Below, in pieces: positions 31,900-43,950 of a stretch of DNA of 64,000 nt; position 1 is the stretch's first letter; each line of letters opens with the position of its first letter. The stretch is taken from contig RDEW01000033.1 in NCBI GenBank assembly GCA_011109175.1, positions 310,001-374,000 on the forward strand, written 5' to 3'. The DNA is from Dicyema japonicum. Lineage: Eukaryota; Dicyemida; Rhombozoa; Dicyemidae. A model generated the notes under the pieces. It saw only the letters and a list, made by a program, of their open reading frames with translations. It was not told the DNA's origin and did no database searches. A program made the translations under genes and the position numbers.

Positions 31900-32575
31900 A
31901 CGGGACGAGTGTGGTCACTAAATTTTCCACAAACCTCACAACCGACAATTTTAGCAAACAATTGAAGGATTTCTTACCTCTTTCAAAATTCGAAGGGGAG
32001 CCTCGTTTATGCGTTCACAGATTCTGAAATTTTGAAAGGTCTCAGGCGTTTTAATAATAACAGAGCGCTTAGCTTTGACAATATTTGTGGAGAACTACTA
32101 AAATATTCGCCGACTCAGCAAAAAAGATATGTTTTATGTTCACAAAATATTCAAGATTCATTATTCAGTTAATATTTCAACGGAGATATTACTTCTTGTA
32201 AAAAAATACCTTGTAAAAGTACAGGCCCACTCAATAGTCTAAGGCCCATAGTTATATTAACGTGTTGTGAAAAACTTTATCCAATATAACTCAGTCGGAT
32301 ATCATGTTCTGTTGACCGGTATTTATCACCGAGTTAAAGCGGTTTTAGATGGGGAGATCAACCGTTGATATCGTTTGGAGTCATCGTTGGCCTGTGACTA
32401 TATGTCAAAGGCAGAAAGATGATGTATATTCTTGGAGTTGATTTGTCGAAGGCTTTCGAATCTGATAAATTAACTACTGTTTGTCATTAAGCACATTATT
32501 GACGAAGACTGTCTAAAAATTATACGGTTTTCGCTCGCAGATACTTGTCTGAAGGTGAAGGTGGGTAAAAGTTAT
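31900..32575 (+). mobile_element. Heavily decayed group A LINE RT fragment
   Basis: LRRFNNNRALSFDNICGELL (the NTGRSAGPDFITAELL block), then a decayed LGVDLSKAFES, and HIIDEDCLKIIRFSLADTCL with KVKVGK (compare VKIIHLLMRNTQLAVKIG). Stops and indels throughout. Confidence 0.7.
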
Positions 32576-33059
32576 TAGTAGGGGGATTTTTATCAATAAA
32601 TTCAAAAATTCATGTTCTTTAAAATTGTTTAAAACTTATAAAAATGTAATTTTTAATCAAAATAAAGTCAGAAAAGTCAAAATTTGGGTAATGTCAAAAA
32701 AGTCAAAATTTAATTTTTTAGGTCAATAAGCTCAAAATTTTTATTGATTTTTATTTTTATTTTATTTATTAATTTTTTCGAGGTTTTGGTTGAATAAAAT
32801 ACTAATGTTTCGTCAACTGCTATGCCTCGTTCAACCAGGAAGGTCGTTGAAAAGGTTATTAAAAATATCCTGTTGAATTTTCTATAAACTCACGTTTTTT
32901 TCTAAAAAACAGCTTTTTGTTGAATTTTTCATAAATGAAACATTTCAAACTAACAGGTCTATCATTTTTATTACTATTTAGAGGTGCTAATGTAAAAATA
33001 TCTGATTTTCTCATTCCATCTACTCTAGGCTCAATGAGGTCACTAATGCTTACTCGGAT
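32576..33059. other. AT-rich sequence without recognisable features
   Basis: A/T-rich, with repeated tcaaaattt-type words but no clear unit. No gene seen. Confidence 0.4.
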
Positions 33060-33278
33060 ATTTATTATTATTATTTAAGCCAAAGAAACACCGTCTTAAC
33101 CAATAACTAATTTTCAGGTGATCCCGGCATCTCTCAATAATTGGGCCATTTTTTCTCGATGCTCCGACCGTGATCCCACGCATTTTCTATACGGACGGGG
33201 TCTTTTTCCTTTCCTCTTCTGAAATTGCCTCCAGTTGCCTCTATGATAGACTCGAGTGCTCTGGGGCAATTTCTTTAT
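33060..33278 (-). mobile_element. 5'-truncated Jockey-like (JC) 3' end
   Basis: A 219-base copy of the 3' end found at 26900-27117, differing at only about seven positions. It is cut sharply at its 5' side (33278), as expected from aborted target-primed reverse transcription. By similarity it is the youngest insertion pair seen in the window. Confidence 0.88.
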
Positions 33279-33454
33279 CTGATTTATTTTGCAAAGTTGA
33301 ACATTAAAGTTTACAAAACGTGTTTGAGGTATTGGATATAGTTTTAATTCCTCATACTGTAGAATATTTACGGGTATCTACCAAAAATAATTCTGGTCAG
33401 AATGGGGAGTTATCTTGAAGTTGTTAAACATTATTGTAAATCTTTATTCAAGTA

Positions 33455-33790
33455 AAAAATATTCAAGCATATTCAAGCACAAACCTTTTTAAATCGGTTC
33501 AGACACCTGGAGCACCTGCTTCAACTGCGGAAAACCTAAAAATCAAGAAATATTCTTGCCGAGACCGGTACCGATTTACTCCTGTTGCGGTCAAGTCATC
33601 AGGAGCCGTTGGTCCAATGACGGCTGAGTTCTTGCTCGAACTCGGAAGAATGCTTCCAAAAAAGAAAAGGGATCAACAAGAAGGGTCCTGGCCGAGACAA
33701 AGGATTGGATTGGCCATACTCCGAGGGAACTCGTTTGCGATCCAAGCAGCAGGCTTCCTCAATTAACATTTGTTTCTTTGTTAAATAATT
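33455..33790 (+). mobile_element. Group B LINE 3' fragment
   Basis: Decayed linker (ggttcagacacctggagcac, as in 1115 and 48140), then frames carrying GAVGPMTAEFLLELG-like text and AILRGNSFAIQAAGFLN, then cattaacatttgtttctttg as at 7760. Three or more frameshifts. Confidence 0.8.
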
Positions 33791-34194
33791 GTCTTTTTAA
33801 AGTAAAAAATAACTATAATTTTTTTATAAAAATATAATTTTATTAGAAGATGCTTGGAAGTATCTATTAGAATGAAATACGGAGCAATTTATCTGCTATA
33901 TTATGTCAATATTGGTTTATAAATTTACAAGGATGACAGGAAAAACTTATTTCACAGTAGAAGACGCAGTTAGAATATTCAAAAATTGTATTTTAGTAAC
34001 GTTTTATGCATAATAAAGAAATATCTAGTATCTATATTTTCTGCTAATAAGTTTTTTCCACTACAAAAATGGAAAAACAACATACTTCTTAATGCATATA
34101 CGACTATTTGAAGAAAAATCTCCGAGTTACTTCAGTTGTGGATAAGTCACAGATATTTGGATGGTCATTGAAATTTAACAAAAAACTGATATAA

Positions 34195-34310
34195 AAGGGT
34201 TTTTCTATCACTAACGACAATATTCAGTCAATAACGACAAAAGTCAATCAATATCGACACGTGGTCAATCACTAACGACATTAGTCAATCAAAACGATAC
34301 TGGAACAGAA
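34195..34310 (+). repeat. Short imperfect tandem repeat, ~21-bp unit
   Basis: Four to five copies of a unit like gtcaatcactaacgacatta. No coding potential. Confidence 0.55.
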
Positions 34311-34432
34311 TAAAAAATAATTTTTTTTGTATTTAGTCGAATTTCAACCCTAATGACCGAATTAAACAACCAGGAAAATGAAATAAACAATTGCAAAGAA
34401 AGGCGTAAAATCTCAAATTTATTTATTAAGCC

Positions 34433-35060
34433 CGGGATCACCGAGAAAGAAAGACAAAAGAAATGTCAACTAGTTAGGTGATTCCAGTTCCCGCAACCAA
34501 ACGTGCCACCCTAAGCCTGTGCGTCTCTATTGTTCCCACTGTCGAACGGAAATGCGTTCTTTGATCCTTGCAGAGGAAGCTGATTGGGGAAAGAAATTTT
34601 TTAGCCAACCTATTTTATTTTGCGTGGAACAGTGAGAGGCTTAGTGGGTGTCCATTTTTCTCGCGAATGCGGAGAAATCCGGAACCACATCTACGAGTTG
34701 TAGATTCCGCCAGCAGAGGAGGTACTTTTGTTCCACATTGTGGTCCCAGCAAGCGTATTGTTTTCTTTGCAGTAAGTTTATTTTTTGGATAGTGGCCTCT
34801 GATAACGCGAATCTCCACGCAGCAAAGGCATATTCCACAGCCGGCGCGATTGTCTGGCGGTATGTGGTTCCGATTGTTTTATTCATATTCGCTGGGGTCT
34901 TTTGGATGAGGGCCCGTGTGACACTCAATTTGTGTAGTCCTTTGGTGAAGACTTGTTTGGCATGGTAGGTAAAATTAAGCAGCCTGTCGTATGTCACTCC
35001 CAGGATTGAGGGTTTCTTGTGACAGGTTTCCGAGTATGTCCGATGAAGATTTCTAGTTCT
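34433..35060 (-). mobile_element. Jockey-like LINE (JA) 3' fragment with terminal hairpin
   Basis: YRQTIAPAVEYAFAAWRFAL, LLGPQCGTKVPPLLAESTTR and GFLRIREKNGH are nearly identical to the 14760-15250 copy. The 3' end has GGAATCACC/GGTGATCCC (34434-34485) and then cgggcttaataaataaat. Confidence 0.88.
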
Positions 35061-35689
35061 TCTTTGGACCGCCGGTCTAAGGCGCTACATCGAGTACGGA
35101 AACATTTAAAACAAGAATATACAAAGAACTGACATTTGCTAAGATATTTGGGTGTAACTTTCGACCGCGGTGGAGTATATCAGAGTAAGGCAGAATAAAG
35201 CTCTCCAAGCTCATTTTTGTCTTTGCAAGTTACGTATAGGATACATTTCTATTTATCTTTTGGAGGATAATTCTCTGCAAAGAAGGATAGAATAATATTT
35301 ATATTGGAAAAAACAAGGAGAATAATTAAATTGCTGTTACGCGATTAGCAAGTCGAGGAAGAATATAAATTACTTAAACCGATCAATTGTGTGGTAGAGG
35401 AAAGAATAATTGGTTTCACGATGAGAATCAAATTCCAGCACTCGTACGTATCAGTGAGGCCCAACTAACGAGAAGTAACTACTAAATTCTGTCATTAATA
35501 AAGTAGTCATTTGTGATTTTTCTAACAAAGTGATGTAGGGAACAACGATTATTAGAACAGGGAACAACGCAAGTATTCTCAATCACTAGAAAAAGATTTT
35601 GAATGTCTCGAAAACGTAGAACAATAAAAATGATAAAAAATAAATACAACAAATCCACAAACTTTTCATATAAAGTTGGATTATTATTA
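35061..35689. other. Unassigned sequence with LINE-like remnants
   Basis: A plus-strand LRYLGVTFD-like piece near 35140 suggests another eroded LINE. A tRNA-Leu-like 5' half (ccggtctaaggcgctac near 35070) lacks the rest of the cloverleaf. Confidence 0.3.
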
Positions 35690-38595
35690 TTAACCCAAGA
35701 ACACCAATAGTTAATTTAATTACTAAATTAAATAAGTGATCTCGAAGGCCTCAATCAGAATTCTCATTTTCTTCTCGTGCGCCTTTTGGGATCCAACACA
35801 ACTTCTCTGTGGGCGGGTGGTTTCGGGAATAGGAATTAGAGAGGGGTGATGTATATTCTTCTCATAAGACATGTCGTGACTGTGTATTGTTGAGAGTTGC
35901 ACTGCTTGCACAGGGTAGAAAATCCCTTTCCATTTTGTCGGATGTCTTCAAGTGATGAGGGTATTAGTTTTTCTAGTTTCCCGAGATTACTAATAGTAGT
36001 GGCTGATAAGGACTGAATGTCCCGGATTCTTTGTTTGTTCGTCCAAGACAGATTGATTTCCCATGACGCACAGGCATAGTTGACAGATGGCTCAATGAAT
36101 TATTGTATAACAATTTCAATGCTGGGAAAGGAGTTTTAATACCACTGAAAATAGTTTTGATTATCCCTAGCTTTCTTCTGCAGCTTCTTGAGATGCTGTC
36201 GACGTGAGATGAAAAAAACATGTGTGTGTCGAAGATGATCCCCAAAATTTTCAGTTTCTTAATGAAAAATATTTTTGTCTGGTTGATAAATAATATCCAC
36301 TGTCCTGTGTCCAAGTAGTTTGTCTGAGGTAAATAAGGACAAAGAAGATTTTTCAGTAGATATATCAAGCCGGTTATAATTTAGCCAAGTTTGAATCTTG
36401 TGAAGGTTTTCTTGTAGTATTTCTGATGCCATTAGGATATCTTGATCGCGGGATCCGATTAATAAGTCATCAGGATATGATAGGATGAAATCGTCTTTAT
36501 TACTGGGTTGTGGTAAATCGGACATGTATACGTTAAATAAGGCGGGTGATAAAGGCAACCTTGTGGGACAACATTGGGTAGTAATCTTGAAATTGATTTG
36601 GTCCCATCCATGTATACCCGGGCCCCTCTTCCATTTATGAAGTTAGCAAGCCAAAGTTTTATATTGAAGTTGACGGGGAGAACTAATAATTTCCGGGTTA
36701 GGATTTTCCTTGAGACGGAGTCGAAGGCCTTTTGTAAATCGATCGAGCAAACGACTGTTTTGAGGTGACGAGGATTTGTGTAAAGCCTTCAATGATAAAT
36801 TGGTTGAGGGAAGTTAGGTGGGTTGTGAGGACGAAAAAAGAAGGGACGGGGTTATAAGGTTAAGAATTAATTTTTCCAATAACTTTGATAAGGTGCATAG
36901 TAAAGAGATAGGTCGAACTGATGCAGGATTGTTTTTAGGCTTCCCAGGCTTAAGAAAATTGGGCGTATATAGGACAGTTTCCAGATAGTTGGAATTGCAT
37001 TCATGTTTATTTAATAGTTGAAAATCTATGTGATTGCATCAATCGCAATAGGTCCAAGGTGTTTTAGCAAAATACCAGGGATAGATTCTGACACACATGA
37101 GAGGAAGAATTCATCTTCTTCAAACCCTCACTGACATCTGAATGAGAGATAAAGTTAATCGGCTGTGTTCTCTTCGGTCTTATTGAGGATATAGAAGGCT
37201 TATCTATTTTCCTGAAAGGTTTGTGGCCTATATTGGCGTATTATTTCATGAGCTTGATAAGACTGTGCTGATCCGTCTGTTGTCTTTTAAAATTTCCTTT
37301 TGGAAATTGTTTAATTTCTCTCCATATCGTCTGAGCAGATTTCTGAAATGGAAGGGAAGATACTAGTTTGTCCATTGTTGGCTTCAGTTTTCTAATCCTT
37401 TTAGATATTTCGTCATTGAGAGTTTTTGTTTGATTTTTCTGTCCGGGAAAGGAAAGTACATGTCTTTTCAGGCGATTCCTCTCTTTAATTAATGCCCTAA
37501 TTTTCTGATAGAGTTTTTCATTGTAGAATTTAAATAATCCATGAGGAATGAATGTTCTCCGCGCCATAAGAATAGTTTTGTTTAAAAGTCAATAGCTTAT
37601 CTATTGAGCGATTCCTTTCTTTAATTAATGACTTGGTGAGCTTGATCGATGTATTTTGGATAGTCATTACAGTTTGCTTTTTTATAGCTGAAAAATGAAA
37701 TAGTCTCTTTTCTGTGGTAAAGAACTTTTTTGATTCGAATAATGATTGGATTGTGGTCGGAAGATAATCCATAATGCACCGTCCAAGATGTGTCCGGTAC
37801 AAGGTTTGGGGAACAGAAGGTAATGTCTGGAAACGTTGAAGCTTCGTTTTCCTTGTAAGGAGTCCTAGTGTGCTTCCTGGGGTTGTTGAGGATAGTCAGA
37901 GAGGTGAGTTGGTTTAATAAGGATAATCCTCTTGAGTCTGCTGGATGTGATTTTAACCAGGCTGGATGTTTAGCATTAAAATCTCCACACAATATCAGGT
38001 TTCCGAGCTTGTTTAACTTGATTAGGTTTAGAGAGAATTCTTTTGGGCAAGAAGATGGAGGGGGACGTAGATGTTTTAATGTTGAGAGTCTCGAATCCAC
38101 TTGTAATTGATATCCCAGATATTTCCGTGGTCCCATCGTTTATTAGTGATTGTAGTTTTGCTGAGATGTCCGTAAATCGAATGTTGTCTCTTATAATGAC
38201 GACCCCCACCACGACGGTTTGAGTGGTCCAGGCGGATGCAGTGGTATCCTGGAAAATGCGGGGTAGGTGATGATGGAGTAAGTCTGCTTTCTTAAAGTAA
38301 AATCAGGTCAATGTTCTGTTCTTTAATGAAAGACAGTAGTTCGAGAATTTTGCTTTTGATTCCGTTTATGTTTATCTGCAGAATTGAGAGTGGGGGCCTG
38401 GATTAAGTTCAATGTCAGCGGCGAAAATTATCAGAAACCCATTCAGCCGAGGGGGATTAAGAAAAAGAAGAGGCCGTCGTCCGAAGAGTCCTTCTTCGGA
38501 TGGGAGGTAGTTAATGGTCCTTTTCCGCGGTGCATTAAGTGCACGCTGAGCGCCTCCAGAACTTTAATAACTGGTAGACCACATGACGCCACGTT
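35690..38595 (-). mobile_element. Nearly full-length, decayed Jockey-like LINE with N-terminal 2A-like motif
   Basis: Minus strand in order: 5' motif ggcgtcatgtggtctacc (38580-38595); a frame ending ADIELNPGP (about 38393-38420), a 2A-type ribosome-skipping motif; then INGIKSKILELLSFIKEQNI and the APE domain (NLILCGDFNAKHPAW, LTILNNPRKHTR, GLSSDHNPIIIRI, 37720-38140); a linker (37241-37567); RT (PLSPALFNVYMSDLP, ILSYPDDLLIGSRDQD, LNYNRLDISTEKS, 36280-36560); the post-RT region (KLKILGIIFDTHMFFSSHVD); and a tail ending ttgggttaataataat. The YADD box reads YPDD. Multiple frameshifts. Inactive. Confidence 0.9.
38393..38416 (-). other. 2A-like ribosome-skipping motif DIELNPGP
   Basis: Codons for D-I-E-L-N-P-G-P match the 2A consensus D(V/I)ExNPG|P and lie just before the APE endonuclease of a Jockey-like LINE. 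Known 2A sequences in other LINEs sit at the same place. Confidence 0.8.
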
Positions 38596-38755
38596 TTAAA
38601 TATTCTCGTGGTTAAGAGGATACGCAAAGTGGCGAAATACGTACCAAACTCTTGTGCAAGTCCACGCGCGCTATAACTTTAATGGTAACCCACGTGGGTA
38701 GAAAATTACTAAACAAACAAATATCACAATGCCAAATTAGAAATAATCAAAGAAT

Positions 38756-39111
38756 TTAAACGACGTTGACGCTAAAGAAGACGCCATCCTGCAAGTTAAA
38801 CGTGGTTATGTTCTTGAAGACTTCAGAAGCACACTTAATTTTCACACAACGGGTGTGAATCCTCATCTGAAAGCGATCCCAGGTCTTCGATCCTTCTCCA
38901 CATGGGGTCTTCCTGGTTGTGATTCGTAATATTTTGGTTGGAAGCGGACAAGGTCCTTTAACCGGAAATTCGAGTTCCTTAGCACGTTCTATAAGGCTTT
39001 TTGTGACTAGAAGTAATGATCAGGACAACCTTTGTCTAACGTATACCTGTCGATGGAACGAAGTGTAAAAAGGAAAGTCTTTAGTTCAAATTGTTCTTTT
39101 TTTTCCTCCAT
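38756..39111 (-). CDS. RPS20: Ribosomal protein S20 (uS10)
   Basis: Component of the small cytosolic ribosomal subunit. Two exons separated by one 23-nt intron (39007-39029) give exactly 111 codons (110 aa). The frame starts MEEKKEQFELKTFLFTLRS and contains VKGPCPLPTKILRITTRKTP and CGEGSKTWDRFQMRIHTR, a stretch almost identical to human RPS20, then the terminal FNLQDGVFFSVNVV. The human protein is 119 aa; the difference is in the variable N-terminus. No frame break: an intact single-copy housekeeping gene lying between LINE fragments. Confidence 0.97.
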
Positions 39112-39239
39112 ATCAGCTATTTATAAATAATAAAGAAAACCAACAATACACTAAATGCACACGTTTTAATAAAATTATTTATTTTTAAATTTAATTGTTA
39201 ATATATAAAATATTTATAACAAAATATTTCGTGCTTCTT

Positions 39240-39600
39240 GAAAAGTAAAGTCAAAAAAAGGCAATCAACCACAACTCAGCTGGGATGTGTTTCTCAAGTT
39301 ATCATGAATGCCTTCACTGTGAAAACTCAATTACGGACGTCTCTTGTATCAATCGACACACAGAAGGCTTTCGACTATGTTTCGTGGTCTCTTTGAGTAA
39401 AACCTCATGTAAAATATACATTTATAAAAATATGTCTGTAGAATTTTCTTTAAGGCCGACGTAGAAGAGTTCACGTTAATGAAACAAATTCAAGATCAAG
39501 CTTACTTCCTAAATGAATCACTCAGGGATCCCTATGTCTCTAATTATATTTAATTTGTTTTTACATGATATACCAACAATTGAGGGTTATTTAGGGTTTT
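39240..39600 (+). mobile_element. Jockey-like LINE RT fragment
   Basis: STTTQLGCVSQVIMNAFTVK and LVSIDTQKAFDYVSW correspond to the STTTHLLTLTQYI...LASIDLTKAFDRIS region of the 994-codon element; then decayed pieces of the LPNGVPQGS block. Confidence 0.75.
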
Positions 39601-39849
39601 CCTATCAATTGACCATTGTCGTTGTTGATTGAAAAACCATATAATATCATACTTATTTCCTTATTATTGCATTGTTCTCCGCAGTGGCTACCTTAGTAGT
39701 CCAGTCACATCTTAAACGAGTGTATGACTGGTGACCTCCCAACTAAAAAAGACAAGGGTTAATCTGAGTTATTATTATGAGTAGGGCAATTTTAGTGCTA
39801 AAATGCTATTTTTATTTTTATACTTATTTTTTTGTTTCTAAACATCCAC

Positions 39850-40655
39850 TTTGACGTGCCGAGTTGGAATCAATGCAAGCTTCTTACACGCCTTGGAGGC
39901 ATGGGTCTCATGTCAGCTTAGGAGATCGCCTTTCCAGCGTATGTGTCATCGCTCTCAAGCGGCAGCCTTTTGGTCCAAGAAATCCTACGTTTTACAACCG
40001 GACTTTCTTGGGAAAGAGTCTTCGACGAAGCTCGTCGCGAATGGTGTGAAAAAGAATATATTCGACGTGCTAAAGTCTAAGGCCAACCAGCATCGTCTTG
40101 CATGCCTCGTGTCCGCCGCCAACCATGGAAGCGGAGCGTGGCTGGATGCACTCCCGTGTTCCTCCCTGGGGACCCTTTTGGACGATGACTGTATTCGGAT
40201 TGGGATCGCACAACGCCTGGGAGTTGATGCTTGCGTCGAACACCAATGTCGCTGTGGAGGGATCGTTGATGCCAAAAAACTGCACCCGTTCTTGTGCAAA
40301 AGGAGTGCGGGCAGAGCACCTTGCCATGCTGCTATGAACAACATTGTCATGCGAACTCTTGAAACTGCAGGCTTCCCGGCAGTACTAGAGCCTGTGGGAT
40401 TGGACCGCGGAGATGGGAAAAGACCGATGGGTTAACTATCTTTCCGTTCACTGAGGGAAAATCGCTCGTATGGGACTGCACTGTTGTGGATTCTTTCTCG
40501 AACTCGTTGATACTCAGCTCGGCGCAGTCTGCTGGATCGGCGGTACGAAAAAAGCCAACAGCTTCTCCTCACCGTCCGGTGGTCTCCTCAACTCGTGTGT
40601 CTTCAACCCTATCTGGTGTCGCCATTTGTCCAGACTTCTGATAACCGAGAGAACT
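39850..40655 (+). mobile_element. Group B LINE C-terminal region, longest copy
   Basis: Continuous frame to 40435: HRLACLVSAANHGSGAWLDA, LPCSSLGTLLDDDCIRIGIA, CVEHQCRCGGIVDAKKLHPF and LCKRSAGRAPCHAAM, a Cys/His array likely to bind zinc, then [20 protein letters not shown] and KRP. A frameshift follows, after which GLTIFPFTEGKSLVWDCTVV is readable. It stops at about 40655, where a Jockey-like fragment begins, so the last third (VAIET, LAVVRGN) is missing. The copy shows the domain order upstream of the fragment at 25155. Confidence 0.88.
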
Positions 40656-40659
40656 CATT

Positions 40660-42420
40660 GCAAATTATCTTACTGACCTGATTATACTGAACAACCCTAA
40701 CTCACATACGAGGACTCCATTAAGGATGACTGATAGCTGCACATCCTCCGACTTAACACTATGCTCACCTTCACTGGCTGGACTCATTTCCTGGAACGTC
40801 TTTTACGGCTTCTCCAGTGACCACAATTCAATCCTTCTGAAATTGAGAGGTCTTCGACGATACAGGAGACGGCCGGCGGAATCAAAAAGATTCAAGGATT
40901 ATACGAAGGTAGACTGGTCCGGTTTCAGTAACCTTGTGGATAAATTCCTGGCCCGGAGATGATCCTCCCCAGTACGCTCTATTGATAAGGCCGTAGAAAT
41001 TTTCAGCGCTGCCATTCAAAAGGCTGACCATATTTTTACTCCTGTATCGTCATACAAGAAGTTTATTCCTACCCTCAGCTCTTATACAATAGGTCTTATA
41101 AAACAAAGAGACCGGTTGAAGAGATGCCATCTGATGGACCTGGAGTCCTTGACCGCCTTCAGACAACTCAATAAAAGGATCTGTCAGAGCATAAAAGAAC
41201 ATCTAGTTAACCACCTCGACAGGAAAAGTTCATCCCGACATTTCTGGGAGGTAGTTGATGGTCCTAGGTCCACCGCTACATATTTGGCTACCCCATCGCA
41301 GTTCATTGCCGACGGTTTTAACATCCATCCCCCGCCTCACAAACGCACACTCTTGGTTTCTATTTACACCAACAACACACACTGTTTCGAGGAAAATCCT
41401 GGTTGGAAAAATATTTTCTACTAATATTCGTCCGAATGTGAAATTATGGCTGGCCAACTTTTTGTCTGGAAGACGTGGAAGAGTAGTCAGTGGTAATCTC
41501 ATATCTAGATCACGATTACTACCGAACGGGGTACCCCAGGGGTCTCCACTTTCACCAATTCTTTCAACTTATTCCTACACGACCTACCTAACGAAGATTC
41601 CCTGCTATTATCCTACGCAGACGATGTAGTCATTGCAATATGGAACCGTTCTACGCAAGTCGCATCCTTTAAGACTCAGGCAAAATTGAATATTCTCCAC
41701 GATTGGATTGTTGGCAATCGACCTACGATTTCTGCAACCAAGTCTATTTGTTCCATTTTCACTTCGAACCGTCGTTCAAGGATGAACCGAGTATCTTTAT
41801 TGGTCCCACTCGGATTCCAGTGACAAGGTCCCCTACTGTCCTTGGAGTCAAGTACGACAGTCTACTCAATTTTAACTCCCACGCAAAAGACATGATCACC
41901 AGGGGCCTCCAGAAAATTAATGTTTTACGCGCCCTTGTCCGGAGGACCCCGAGGAATATACGACTTTTCTGTTTCTACCCTCTACCAACAAACAATCGCG
42001 GCAGCCGTTGAGTATGTCTCCGTTGCATGGAGATTTGCGCTATCGAAGACTATGGTCTGCAGAGTCAACTCAATACACCAGAAAACCATCAGTATGCTTG
42101 CCCACGTAATGGATCAACAGTCGACCCACTACTCATGGAAGCTAAGACCCGTAGTCGTGGTTCCGGATTTCTTCGCGTCTGTGAGGAAGATGGAAACCCG
42201 CTTCGCCTGATCATTTCCATGGCAAGAGAAAACCGATTGGATAGGAAATTCCCCTCCCCGATCGGATTCCTCTCCAAGACCGAGAGAAGACTCTTCCGGA
42301 AAGTAGTGGGGACAATGGAATATCACAGACGTCGAATAGCACAATTGATTGGGGGATCACCTAACTGTTTGACTCTTTTGTCTTTCTTTCTCGGTGTTCC
42401 CGGGGTTATTAAAATTAAAA
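40660..42420 (+). mobile_element. Jockey-like LINE (JA) with internal deletion
   Basis: Starts inside the APE domain (LTDLIILNNPNSHTRTP, GFSSDHNSILLKLRG), continues through the linker (QRDRLKRCHLMDLESL, HFWEVVDGP), then jumps to FIADGFNIHPPPHKRTLL, so the first RT blocks are missing. It resumes with LWLANFLSGRRGRVVSG, LPNGVPQGSPLSPIL, LLSYADDVVIA and the JA post-RT region (AAAVEYVSVAWRFALSKT). The 3' end carries GGATCACC/GGTGTTCC (about 42353-42401) and cggggttattaaa. Frameshifted; inactive. Confidence 0.87.
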
Positions 42421-43429
42421 ATTGCTGACGATGGCCTTCTATTTTGTTCTCTGTTTATCCAAAGTCAACTGTTCAAAAAAATTTATTTTTAACTCTTAGA
42501 AACGAAAAGATTTTTATAATAATTGATGAAACAGATATCCGAAGGAAAAGTTTTGTAGTGATTCTAATTGAGAGCATTCGCTTATTGCCAATTAATAGAT
42601 GACGTCATTAGAGAAATGAAGATTATTCGTGAATATTTTTATCTATTAATTTCAGATGCCGCTCCTTAAATGATTTCTGGTGATATAAATTTATCTAAAT
42701 AAATAGGTGGTAAAACATTAATGGTCATAACAACATGCATCATGTGACGTGTGTCTCATTTGTTACACAATACGATTTTACGTATAAAGTGTGCATATCC
42801 GGAAATATATGGCTTAATTGCAAGCATTAAAGCTGCCACAGTCAACAACCGAAAACGTCGTAATTTGTTCAAGGATGTTTGATACCCACCTGATGTGGTA
42901 ATCATAAGTTATGAGATATTCCCGAAATGCCGGAAAATCCTTGGCGTTTGACGTGTTAATGACTTTTACTCATCATGCTAAAGAAGCCATGGGGGCTTCG
43001 AAAGTTTAAGTTTTCAATGACGATTACAAAAAAGGCCCCTTCCTTTCTGTGACTTGCATCAGGAGATTTTATCACCGGAATAAGCTTTTTCCGTTTAGAG
43101 AATGTTCTTTAATCAATGAAATTTGAAGATATCAACTCACTATATGCGTCTTCCCCCATCACATGATAGAGGATCGATTTTTATTATCTCTTCAGAGAAG
43201 TGGATAAGAAAACATTTCTGCAGGAACTAAGAAAATCATTTGGAAAATAGGTCATTCATGCGGAGGAATACCTATCAATTTTGAAGATAGACATCCTCAT
43301 CGAATTTCTCTACAAAAATTTGAGGAGACACTTATTGGAGAAAAGACTTTTCCGCAAATTTGGCTTAGTCAAAGATCTGGGGTGTCCGACAAATTTGGCT
43401 TAGTCAAGATTGCTTTTTCACAAAGACTT
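42421..43429. other. Unassigned AT-rich sequence
   Basis: No confident gene. Part of 43300-43430 duplicates short words (gacttttccgcaaatttggc) near the end of the Tc1-like remnant. Confidence 0.35.
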
Positions 43430-43950
43430 TTCCGCAAATTTTGGACTTTAAGTACCTCCAAAGATGCTCAATTGGATTAAGATCTGGACTTTGAGGAGGC
43501 CAAGGCAACATTTCAATATTTTTGTTTTAAAATTTTTTTGATGCTTAGAAAGTATGCTTTGGATCATTGTCTCTCGGAAATATAGGACAAAAAATCTCAG
43601 TTTTTTGAATAAACGGAATCAAATTGTTAGCCAAAATATTTACATACATTGGTCTGTCCATTATTCCCTTTATCCAAACAATTTCACTTAAGCATTCAGA
43701 TGTTAATGAACCCCACATCATAATATTTCCTTTTCCAAACTTTATTGTGGGGGTAACATTACTGGAAAAAATTTCGTCCATCATTGTTAAAAAGATTAAA
43801 TTTTGTTTCTTCACTGAAGATTACACGATTCCAGAGATTTCTTCGAAGCTTTGTTATGTTTGGAAAGAGATGGTGTGTAAAAGTAATCAAGGAACAATTA
43901 AATTTAATATGTTCAGAAGCAAAAAGTTGATAATTTACTCTCAAAATGCG
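43430..43950 (-). mobile_element. Tc1/mariner-type transposase remnant
   Basis: Minus strand: VIFSEETKFNLFNNDGRNFF (first catalytic Asp replaced by Glu in the usual SDE motif), KFGKGNIMMWGSLTSE, YVNILANNLIPFIQK, PRDNDPKHTF (second Asp), and in the next frame [20 protein letters not shown] (final acidic residue). Order and spacing are those of the Tc1 DDE domain. The N-terminal DNA-binding region was not found, and no terminal repeats were identified. Confidence 0.85.

Noticed and set aside
35064-35110. tRNA-Leu-like 5' half
   Set aside because: No anticodon arm or B-box follows at the right distance.
40067-40350. Minus-strand open frames of 80-121 codons
   Set aside because: They are the reverse frames of the group B domain, which is clearly coded on the plus strand.
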